A stretch of DNA of 64,000 nt from Desmodus rotundus. Lineage: Eukaryota; Chordata; Mammalia; Chiroptera; Phyllostomidae. How positions within the stretch are numbered: the first letter of the stretch is position 1; every line of letters begins with the position of its first letter. Both the position numbers and the translations under genes were made by a program. The stretch lies in contig NC_071390.1 in NCBI RefSeq assembly GCF_022682495.2, positions 104,828,294 to 104,892,293 on the forward strand. The letters are read 5' to 3'. Below the pieces are notes generated by a model that saw only the letters and a list, made by a program, of their open reading frames with translations, did no database searches and was not told the origin of the DNA. Shown piece after piece: positions 27,501-39,500 of the stretch.

Positions 27501-30500
27501 GGACCACTTGTGTGCGGGACAATGCCCCAACTACTGAGCCACCTGCCCAGGGCAGCTTCACCATTTCCTAAGCAGATAAATATATGCCTACTAGATGACC
27601 ATCTATTCCATGTGTACATATCTACCCAAGAGAAACAGAAACATGTGTCCATACAAAGTCTTACTTATAAATGGGCATAGTAGCTTTATTTGCAATAGCC
27701 ACAACCTGGAAACAAATCCAAATATTCATCAACAGATAAATGGAAAAACATATTGGTTAATAATGGAATACTCCTCAGCAACAAAAAATGAACAGTTTGT
27801 GAGTATTGCAACATGAACCTTAAAATTAGTAAGCCGAATAAAAGAAGCATTGATCTTGATTGTGGTGATTGTCCTACAGGTATATGCACACATCATATCA
27901 AATTGATAGAGAAATCAATGAGGAATAGAAGTTAACAAATCAATTTTTTATAATGCAATGAATATTTTACTTTAATCTAGGGAAAATAAAACTTATATAA
28001 AAGCTGGGATACACTTTAAATATATAATGTTTATTTTATAACAATTATGTTCCAAGAGGCTCTATTCCCAAAAATAACAAAGAAGAGAGCACTTGGTCTG
28101 AGGTGAGACCAGAAGTTGTGAAACGTGTCCAGAAGGGTGACTTCCCTGGGCCACTGTGGGCCATGCTAAGACCCAGTAGAAGTTTGTGATTATAACTTAA
28201 AGCGACACCACTGCATACTGCTATGTAGTTTTGTTCAGCCACACATATCTATCCACTCAGGAATAGGCACACACTAAGTAGAGAATTATATTTAAATAAG
28301 TTCGAAGCATTTGCTAAGCAACTATGAAGGACGTAATGAAATTATCATTGGGGTGATCAGGAATTGGTGAGGAGGGAAATGAGGCACAAGGCGGGCCATG
28401 GGAGATTACAGAGGTCAGTGGAGGCATTCAGCCAGTGCTAGCCAAATTAGCAACAGTGCAGACAAAGCCTTCATGAATGTCACCCTTTAAGGGGAAAAAT
28501 AAACAAAGATGTGATGCCAAATACTTACATGGTGCTTACTGTGTACCTCTTGTTTGTAACATAACGTTTGGTAGTGAAAACGTAACACACAGAAAGGGAG
28601 GGTGCTTTCTATTTCCATACCATTTCTAAATCAAGTGTATCTTTAGACAGAATCACCTGAAAGACTAAGCACACTTCCTTCACCTGCATCAGCTCTGGCT
28701 AGCCAACTTAAGGGAGTCATTCCTTCTACTCAAGCTGCCCCATTCAATTGTCAATGAGAATGCAGCCTACCTCTTAGATCTGTGGGGGTTTAGATTATGT
28801 CAGAGACAAACCTGGGGGTGAACTTCCGTGTCCCATAACCTATAGGCATTTCTACACCTTCCCCACATAGGCACCCCAAAAAGAATTGCTCTCTTCTCTT
28901 TGTTCTTCTCTTCTTCTAAAAATAGCTTTAAATAGCCCTTTAAAAAAAAAACCCAACTTTTTTGGGCTTGACTCTCAATTTCACATTAACATTCCCTGTG
29001 TGTGCTCTCACATTTTGCCCCATGGCAGATCTACTGCTTCTCTCAGTTCAACGGACTTGTGTTACAGGAAGCGCTCAGGTCTCACACTCTTTCCGTGATG
29101 CCTTCCCTGACCAAAACGCCTCATCTCTGTCCACACAGAAGTGAGTTTACTGTAGAATCAAAGGAAGAGATGACAGGCACATTGTGCCAGGAAATATTTT
29201 ACAAGCTGAATTTTTTTTTTTTGAACCCCTTGTCACACCACCTATTGAAGAGAAACAACATGACATGCTGCCACTTCACCCAAAAGCGGTGTTTTTACTC
29301 TGCCCTTTCTGGACGGCTCAGTGGGCCATTAGCGAAAGGCCCAATGAGTGCTTTTCAAAGGGGTACAAGCTGAATTTTTAAAAGCAACATAAAAGCCCTG
29401 GCTGGAGGCTCAGTTGGTTGGAGCATTGTCCTACAGACCAAAAGGTCGTGGGTGTGACTCCTGGTTAGGGCACATGCCCAGGTCATGGGTTCAATCCCTG
29501 TCTGGGGAGTGTTCAAGAGGCAGCCAATCAATGTTTCTCACTCACATCGATGTCCCTCTCTTCCCCCCCATTCCTCTCTCGAAAAACACAATGGGAAAAA
29601 AAAAAAAAGACCTCCGGTGAGGATTAAAAAAATAAAAGCAACATAAAATAAGCCCTTACTCTATGTGACAATGATTCCATAAAGTACCTTTACCTGTTTC
29701 GCTGTTTTCAGGCAGAGATTCATATTCTGAGTGATCCAAAGCCAAAGTGTTCATGGCTGTTTGATCCGGCTCCTGTAATTCTGACAGTGCTGCATTCTCA
29801 TGACTTTTGTCACCATCACCGTTGACATCCAATTCTGTAATTCGGAATTTTACCCAAAAGCAAAGGTTAAAAGAGTAACTTTCTCTTAAAACAACAGTTT
29901 ATATTTGCAGTTACTTTAATTTTTTAAGTTGGTGGCAAAAGATCACATGACTCTTATATAGTGTCACAAACCAGGATACAAATTTCAATTAACAATTTCT
30001 TAAAGATGGATTAAAAGGAAAACAAAGACCAAGCCTGGAGAGCAAAGCTGCTTCTCATGGCATTGGGCTCACCACTCACCCTCCTGGCCATAGCTGGGGC
30101 ACTGGTCAGGTGTGTCCTCCCAGGCTGCACTCACACTAGCATCCGCTGAACTACCTGCCTCCAAATGTAACACCGGTGTCCCCCATACTTTTGCATTGGG
30201 GTTTAGTTCCGAAACCTTGGCTGTTGGTACCTAAGAAAAAATTTGATACATACATTTCTATCCAAATTCCAATCAAATGCAATTGTACTTATTCAGAATT
30301 AAAACGCATCTATGTAAGGGAATTTATGCTAAAAAGGCTGAGCCTATCTACACATACTTTGGGAATGAAATCAGGGTTAACAGTAACAAAAGTGGATGCA
30401 TTCGGAGCTCAACTCAATTTATCATTAGAGTCTAAGTTCCTACTGTGCAAGGCTCTCTAGAGACGTGTAACAGAAAAATAACCACTGATCCAGTTATCAT

Positions 30501-33500
30501 CTCTGCCCTAGACTACCCAACGATTTCCAGAATTGCAAATCTAAATGGAACATAGATGCATAAAATTTGAAAATAAAGCTCACATAAGCAAAGGATGTAG
30601 AAAATGAAAGTTCCTCCATAAACAAAGGTCAGAGGGGTGCCTAATGGGGCACTTCTGGGACCCTGCACATTTCCAGGATCACTGGCCTCCTACTGTCCAG
30701 ACATATCAGACACTTCCACTCCATTTGTCCAGAACACTCTCCCTGATACTCACATGGCTCCCACTTTCACCTCCTTTAGAGACTGGTGAGACCTTTTTCC
30801 AGGGCACCTTATCAAACCTATAACCACCCCAATTTTTCTTCTCCTGCCCATAAACCTTGAGCACCTCCACAAGTCTAAGGAACAGTTAATGTCATCCCAA
30901 GGACAGCTGTTCCCCAAACTAACTCCAGTTCTGCTGCCACAATCATTCAGCAATCCCAGCCAAATTATACACCTCCTCCCAGCTACCGGAGTTGACCCCC
31001 ACTGTATAGGGGTCAGAGCTTCTAAAGGGAGGGACCAGAGTCCTGGTCCTAGAAGCCCTCGCAGTGCCTAGTAGGAGCTCTGAGCTGGGTATAGCCTCAC
31101 TGCACAGGATCAGAGAGGTGCACATATTACCTAATGAGTTCTCCTAGTATGCACAGGGTCAAGATAAGCCATCACAGAAACCACATGTGAATTAACAATC
31201 TTTTTTTTTTAAGATTTTTAAAATTAATTTTTAGAGAGGGGTAGGGAGGGAGAGAGAAAGGGAAACATCAATGTGTGGTTGCCTCTCAAGCACCCCCTAC
31301 TGGGGACCTGGCCTGCAACTCAGGCATGTGCCCGGACTGGGAATCGAACCAATGATTCTTTGGTTCACAGGCAGGCACTCAATCCACTGAGCCACACCAG
31401 CCAGGGCTGAATTAACAATCTTAAAAGGACAAAATAAATTTACTCTGGCTAAGGTGATTAAAGTTTGCTGTGAAAAACAACTATTTCTGAAATTGATAGC
31501 AGAGACTGATGTGGTTAAAACCACGGTATCTACTTTATTCATATGTAGGAAGCAATGACAATGAACATCATGCCCACAGAACAAGATGCCTCAGTGAGTG
31601 CCTACCTGGAACACTTTTCATTTTTAGGTATTGGTGAAAGGGCAAAGAACTGGGTTCCCCCTTTCCTTTAAGAATACTATACTCAAGAAGCACTAAGTCT
31701 CCCCTTTCTTACATGGCACCTACAACTTCCAGTTCATTTTGGCCTCTGCTTCTGCACAGGGTGTTTCTCTATTTGTCTCTCTCAACCCCCTGTGTCTCCA
31801 ATAAACACTCCCAAATGCTCAGTAAGTGCCAGGCACAGCAGGAAGCCAACAGGATAGAACAAAGCAGACACAGCCTTCATAAGCAAAGAGCAATGTAGCA
31901 GGTATTCTGCATCTAAGACACCACTACTACCTGCCTCAGCATTCACACCTTTACCATTTGCTTTTTTCTTAACTCATTCCTCTATGCTTTTTCCTTTTCT
32001 AGCACTTGTGTACACCACTCTTTCTAATTACAACTGCTCTCTTTCCACCATGCAACAACACACACCAAGCTCTCCTAGGTTAGTGCTATTCCATCCAAGG
32101 AACTGAGTCCCCTGACCTCATGTATGTACTACACGTTCTCTTAACTCCTAATACCAACCAACATCAGTCTTTTCCGTTTTTAGCATCTTTTGCAGCTGCC
32201 CGTACTACATCACCAATGTACATTTTGCAGTTCCCTAGTACAGATCACACTCTATCCTAGAGGTAAACAACACTCTGAGAGCCTCAAACCTGCAGCAGGC
32301 TTGTCTCCCACAGAGCTCACACTGCTAGAATGTGCCTGGTCTGTCTTTCCCACAAGCCCACGAATTCTTAGATGTCCATTTGGTTCACCAATGCATTGCT
32401 AATAAGCAGTTCTGAATTCAGTACACAGGTGCTTGAGAAATATGCTGAATGTTTAATAAAGTAATAATACACAAGATTGTATTTTCCACTATCTGACAAT
32501 CTGTGCAAGGTTTTTTGCCACATCCAAATAGAACCATATACCCTCATATACTTGACTACTTCATAGGTAGTAGATATGCAAATTCAAACCAACTATTAGG
32601 GACTTCACAATTTTAAGCAATTAGTCAGTATTCAAAAAGATACTCTGAGATGTGACAAAGATGTCACAAAGATGTGACAAAGAAAAGAGGAAGACTTATA
32701 ATTAAGACCTAATGACATGACAACTAACACTGGAGAGTGTGCTAGGTGTCAAGATATTCTATGTATTTACCTGTATTTAATCATGACAATCCTATCAGGT
32801 AGTAGTAACCACTGCCTCCATTTCACAAATAAGAAAACCAAGGAAGAGACAGGTTAAGTAATCTGACCCCAAAAATGATGGTAATCAGAAAACAGTGGTG
32901 TAATATTAGCAAAAAAAGAAAACATCTATCAAGAATTCATTAACTTTTTGTAATTCACATAAGAAATAACTTATTGAACTTATTTCTTTGAAATGTAGTT
33001 ATTCTCTTACAATTATATGCAACGCCAAGTCACTACCAACAACTTAAGTTTCACCTGCTTGGCCAACTAAGTCTTAGCCACCTGAGTCTTATTTTTCCAC
33101 TGAAAATCATGGCTAAGCAATGATCACTAGAACCAGAAGTGAGGTGACCTTAAAAACCATGTTTTGAAGCAATTTCACAGAAATGACCAATGTTACTCCT
33201 TGGAGAGTACAGCATCCCCAAAACTGACACTAAAAAAATTCTTCTACCCACTAAACACAATGCTCCATTAAAAAAATAACCTAGCAGTTCATACATTTGT
33301 TTTTTTCTCAACATGAGACAGAATGGTCCCATTGACAAGTTACCAAGTAGAAACCAGAGAAACTAGTTATCAGAGGAAGGGAAAGGCAGGTGGAGAACAT
33401 AAAATAGGTAAGAAAATAAGGGGAAAGAAAAACGTGCACATTTATTTCAAATTAGCTCAGATTTCCTGGATTTGACACTAAGTAAGCTTAATAATTCAAA

Positions 33501-36500
33501 GCAATTCACTGGCATTAGAGTCACGCAGTCTCTGTACCTCTGGTTCTTGATTTGTAAAATGGAGTAACAACTGCTATATGTAAGATCACTATTTAAAAAA
33601 TGTCTGTACAAACACTGTGACAACTGTAGTTCTGAAAAACAATTAACTATCCTTAAATGTAGTATGTTAAATGAGAGTGCTCTTTGGGTGTACCTCATAA
33701 TGGAAAAGCTGATTCGGAATGGTGCACGTGTGCCTCAGAGGCAGAAGAGCAGGAGAGCAACAGGACCCACGTGCCCTCTACATTAATGTTCCAACACTGA
33801 AATTAGCAGCCAATTGTTAATTATGCCCATTTATGTAAATGATTACATGCATATGATTTAAAGGCCTAGTTTTATAGTGTTTGCCTCGATAATTCTTTAA
33901 GAAACAAAACTAACTGGAATGTAACTCTGGTAAAACTCCCAAATGTGGGCATGAAAAGGAAAAAAAAGGTTAATGGATAATTACCTAAATTATAGGACTT
34001 AATTTCTGCTTGTTTATTTCCATATAATAGGCATTAATTAACATTTACACTCCTTAACATTACACTGCCTTACTATTACCAAACATTTTTATTGCCTAAT
34101 GCAACAAAAATCACTAATAATAAACTATTGTTTACATAAATGAGATTTTGTTACAAGTACGCCCTTTCAATCATACATGACCAAAAGGACTGCTTTAAAA
34201 GCAAGACTAACTTTCCATTTATTGATTTTGCATTAGTACAGAATTTCTAGAAAGGTGCCCAAATTAGCTACCCATTGCAGAATCATCTATGAAGGTTCTT
34301 CCAAATGAGCAGAGCCTGAGCACCGTGGTCTGAAGAGCTCTGCAGATGTTTCTGACAGAAAGGAGACAGAGCAAGATTCCAGAGCAAATTAAAAGTAGCA
34401 AATTTTACCTGACTTAAACAGTTACCATACAAAGTAGCAGAAAGCACAGATTTAATTCATGTACACACTGCAAGTGTAACCTTTTAGAAACAACTTTAAA
34501 CATCCAATTAGTCAAATGCTTGTTCCAGCAAGAGGTTGGTGATGAGGAAGGACAGGACTGGGCATGTCAGCCTTCCCAAGTACATACATGCAAAGTCCAC
34601 AAACAAACGATGATCTGCACAAAGCTGCATCTGACCACCAGCAGTACAGGTTTAGTGCTAGCAAGAGTTGACACAAAGTCTGACTATAACACACCAAACA
34701 CTGAATTGAATTCATAGTCTCCAATACAAAAATATAACCAACAGCTTAACATAAAGATTCAAACAACTGCCCATTGTTTAGAATAAATCTTTGTTAATTT
34801 TAAGTTAAAAGCAATCAAAATGAAAGATCAGTATATCACAGCACAATAATAAAAACTGATAAAACATACTTACTAACTGTGCACCTCTATTTTGCCATCC
34901 CCAAATAATACCATCTTCTGCCACTGGTAGCTGATAAGGGAGCTTTTCCATCCAAAAGGAAGAGATCTCCAAGTCTTGTGGCTGACTGTGCAGGTCCCCA
35001 CTAAGTATTTGTTCATCTTCTAGTGCACCTTTCACAACTGTGTTAGTCCACAGACAGCCCACTGGATATCTACAACCATCTGCCAGGCTTTCAGAAAACA
35101 TTTGATTTGCCAACCCTCCTACAGGGTAATAGGAAAGTTCACTCAAAAACTGGGAGTACACTTCCTCTGGGAAGCTCTGCAAATCCCCCTTTAAGGGATT
35201 TTCAAATATATTTACAGTGTCTTCTGAGAATGATAAAACATGGTCCTCACTACTTGGTACTATTATTTCTTTGCTGTCACCTGGGTTGACAGGAACTGCC
35301 TGCAGTACATCATTAGGAATAGCTGTATGTATGTCCACTTGGGTAGGATCCACACCAGTCAAGCAAGAATAACCAGCAAGAATGTCACATAACTCCATTT
35401 GTCCAAAATTTGCCCTTGAACTTCCCACAAAAACCACTTCACTGTTTAATGCAGGTCTATTAACTGCAGCTGTGGCATTTCTTTGTGCACGTGTGCTTGT
35501 CCCACATGGACTTCTGCAGTAGCTGCTGCTGGAGTCACTGTTGCCTCTCTCCCTGTAAAGTCCCTCTTCCACCTTTTCCCCTATGAGTTTTGGTTTGTGC
35601 CCTGTCACTGCACTAGTACCCAAGGCATCAGAGACTTCAGTGGATGTGCAGGAAAGCTGCTCCTGTCCTGGACCTTCACCACAGTTTAAAGAGCTGGTCT
35701 CCTCTGCTCCTGATATCTGCGTACCTGAACTTGCAGATGGTACAAGATGAAGATCTTCATGTCTGCAGTTATTTACTCTGCAAGTTTCAAGGTTTTCTAT
35801 TTGATTTGTTTCAAAATCAGGGGGGGTTGCTATACTAGAACTAATGCAAGCCAGTACATCCTGACCGGGCACTACCTTGCATTTTAGTGTATTTGTTTCC
35901 CAGTGAAACATTGTTTTAGAGTCTAACTTGATATTTTCTGTATCATTTGTACTTGTGTCTCCCTGATTAGCATTTGGTGGTTGTTTTTCATCATTTTCTA
36001 GTTTGTGAGGGCCACTCCCTGAACTCTTCACACACAGTTCATCTTCTGTTTTATGATTCAGGCCTGTTTCACTCTCTTCTTCATTGCAGGTGAAAACAAA
36101 TGCAGAAGACATAAAGTTACTCTGAACACATCTGGGGCCATCAGGAGTCTCACCATTCAGGGGCATTTCCTGCGAACTCCTGAGGTCTGAGGTGTTTGTT
36201 CTTTGATATAAGCCCTCCACGTTTGTTGTTCGCACTGCACAAGTTAAATCACAGATCTGAGCCTGGGCTATGCTGGCCCCAGTATCTGCACACACATCTT
36301 CTTGACTTGAAGATCTCCTTTCAAAAACCCTTGTACCATGATCCTCATCTTGATAAGATGAACTATTTTCAGGCTGCAAAGCCAATTCTCCTTCACTCAC
36401 AAGCTGGGTGCTCCTAGTTCTTAGGTTGCGATCACCACTGTACTGCCTCTCCATCGTCGCTGGCCCCAGGTGTTCAGGTCTGGGATCATCACATCTGTTA

Positions 36501-39500
36501 GGAGCTGCTTCTTGGAAATTAGGGTGAACAGGAAGACACTCATTTCCAAAGTTCACTAAAGTGATACATCTTTTTGAGTTGTCCGATCTGTTAATATCTA
36601 AATTGGAACAATCACTGTCTTTCACAGATTTTATAAAGTTCTTTTCTCTTACTTTTTCAGAGGTTAAACTCTGATCCACACTAGCTTTTCCAGCCCCAGA
36701 TTCACCATTTTGTTCAACACTGGAAGTGTCACTAATTAGATTAACATGTGAGTCACCCATTGGACTGACTAATGCTGAGCGATGGCTCTTTCCTTCTTCA
36801 GGGATGGCACACGTGCATTCTAGTGAGTCAGTGTCTATGTTAGTACTTGATTCAGGTATTCGGCCAACATTAAGTGAGGCACCACTTTCTGTGTAATCTT
36901 TAGAGAAGCCAGTGTAAGTGTTTGCCCTTAAAGATTTAGCCTGCATGTCACCAGTGCTTACTTTACATGATGGGTCACTGTTAGTCAAAAGTTCAGAACT
37001 AGGCTTAGTTTTCTCATTAGAGACTTCCTTCACTTCAGTAGAACCCGGCAGGCCATGAGAGGACAGCTCCTCCTGTGATGCCTCTAAGTCCCCCAGACCT
37101 TGGGCAGCATTATCTGGAGGGCAGGCCCTTCTGCAAACCTCCTCAAAAGTGACAGCTGAGTGGCACTCTTCTGTTGCAGCTGCTCCACAGCTGCGTGCAC
37201 ACAGCTTGTCCTTACTGTCCAGGCTGCCAGGATCTACAACAGAGACACTGTAAAACTCGTTCTCTCTTGAATTCCAGCATTGTTTGTGATCCACACAAAT
37301 GGGGTTTGCACCTTTCATCTCCCTATCAAACGCACCTAAAGCATTATTCTCACTATCACAACTCATGTGAACATTTACTGCAATTTCTTTCTCTAAAACA
37401 GAGCTTTTACAAGTGACGAAGTGGTGGCACAGACGGTTATTTACAAGGGCTCCTTCCTGAACGCCCTGGTCAGAAGGCCCCGGGACATGTGAAAGACACT
37501 CGTCCTCTTCAGAGCCAACACCTGCAGAGAAACCCCAGGTGCTATCGGTGTCCACACACACAGCCTTGCAGACAGTCTCACAGGCCTGCTCAATTGCAGC
37601 AGTACCTGAATTCTTGTCAGTCTTATCCAAATTTTCATACCTAGCTAGAAACTTACACATTAAAGAAGAAATAGAATTGATCAACTGTCTCGGCCTGTGA
37701 GCCCGTTTGTGCCCAGATCTCACAAATACCCTTGGCCACATATCAGTCTGAGCAGCTGCCCTGCTGGCTCCATGTTCAACATTGTACAGCTCCTCACCTT
37801 CCAACGTATCAAATAATGCAGATAAAGTATTACTTATCTTGTTCTCCGGTTCCTTCTCCTCCACAGATTTTTGTAACAGGCCAGTTTTCTCATTGTCATT
37901 GTCACCACTTAATTCTTTGCTGAAACAACAGCCCATGTTCAAAAGTTCAAACACTCACATCACAATGCCTGTTGCTGTCTAACTCCACAAGTGTGCCTCA
38001 CACTAACTCTCCATGGTTTCTGATGAGATGCCAACACCCAGACACCAAAAATAGCCCCTTGCACAGCAGTCACATGTCCCTGCCACTCAAATCCAAAATC
38101 CTAATTACAACAGCCCCTGCCTAATACAATCCTACTTACTCCACACACTAAAACCCAAACAACATTTGTAACCCAAAGACTCTTAAAAGCAACAAAAATT
38201 TTCAAATTATTCTTCTTACTCTCATAAACTCAATTAAAAAATAATTAAATTATCCCAGCCTGAAAAAGGGAGTTCAGACCTCTGCTTTTTCTAGTGTTTC
38301 AGCATTCTCTGAACTGCATTTCATAAGATGAAGGCAACCAAAGAAGGTAGCTTGTTTAGTACACAAAGGAAAACAAAAATAAAAATTTGCTCTTTAAAAG
38401 CTAGAGGTACTTATAACTAAATTTCTGTAAGAAATAACAACTGTGGGTATTCAGAAATAAAAGTGCTAGGTACAGAATTGTAATGGTGTCTGTCAGAGAT
38501 GGATGTTGAAATGTTTATGAATGGCATGTTGTCTAGGATTTACTTTATTTGAAGAAGTAAATACATAACTTTTTTTGAAGTATGTTTGTAGAGAGGAGAA
38601 AAAGATGTAACAAAATAGCAAAACATATATATAAAATAGTTTTAATAATCTTTTCCATATAAAAAATAGTGAAACATCTATTTGTTTATTTCAAATTTAC
38701 ATCTCAGGCTCCAACTTCTCTACTGCAGTCCAACTGGCCTCACCTGCCCACTTCATTGTTCGCTTGAATTTCTGCCAGGTAGATTTTCCCTCCACACACC
38801 TTTACTTCTCCAGTTTTTTCCATCTTAAAATAAACGAAACCATTATCCATCAAATTGCTCAACTAACCTTATTTATCTTTACCCCACCCAACATCTCCAA
38901 TATCCAATCCATAGAGTAGTTTGGTTGAATCTACCTCCAAAATAAATTTGAAGGCCATTCATTCTTAGTCTAAGCCACCACCATTTCTCACCCTCACAAC
39001 ATAATAGTTTTTAAATTTGGTTTCTTTGCTTCCATTCTTGACTCACTATAATCCATTTTCTTAATATTATGAGGTCAAAATAATTTTCCTACAATATCTC
39101 ATACTATTCCCCGCCTAAAATCCTCCAGCTTTACCCCACATTAATTTCAACCACTTAGATATTGCAAATAGTTGCCAAATGGCTGACAAGAGCTGGGTTT
39201 TGTTTTTGGTATTTCTTTCTACTTGTTTCTGCTTTTAAATGAAATATCAGATGCCAAAGAGGAAGTATCTTATCTTAAGTTTTGGATTTTGAAGCCAGGT
39301 TGCCTAGGTTCAGACCCTGGTTCTGCCAAGTTCTAGTTGAGTAATATTGAGGAAATTACTTAAGCATCCTCAGGTCTCAGTTCCCCTAGTAAGGATCACT
39401 TTTTGATGCTCACTAATTGGCTAGGATTGTAGTTACTACTCAAAAATTTTGGGAGGGGGGAAGAGAACAGAGGGCAGTATGATCAATATGATTGATATTA

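Larger units (their letters stand above)
23946..28000 (+). mobile_element. Old L1 (L1M) with decayed ORF2 and 3' end
   Basis: Co-linear with L1 ORF2 throughout. Around 24060 is the AATAGGTTAAAAGTAAAAGG segment, at 24480-24560 the GGGCCACAGTACATTTAACT segment, at 26520-26600 the CAGATCAATGGAACAGAAGA segment, and at 27060-27200 the AGAATGGGCAAGACTTGAAT region. At 27660-27800 come the TTTATTTGCAATAGCC and TGGAATACTCCTCAGCAA segments, followed by a 3' UTR. Full of stops and frameshifts. It is interrupted by a Ves SINE (25627-25840) and a SINE-head/MER1 chimera (27316-27552). Confidence 0.85.

Noticed and set aside
34874..37936. Giant exon as a processed retrocopy of another gene
   Set aside because: No poly(A) tract or flanking duplication was found, and it ends in a strong donor with matching phase. 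Not fully excluded without a genome search.
34874..37936. Giant exon as an internal exon after the 41978-42037 exon
   Set aside because: An in-frame TGA lies six codons before the ATG, so joining from the phase-0 exon upstream would stop unless the acceptor fell within the last 18 nt. A separate 5' exon is more likely.
37937..38300. Promoter for the giant exon
   Set aside because: No CpG island, TATA box or clear initiator was seen. The region is left as unresolved.
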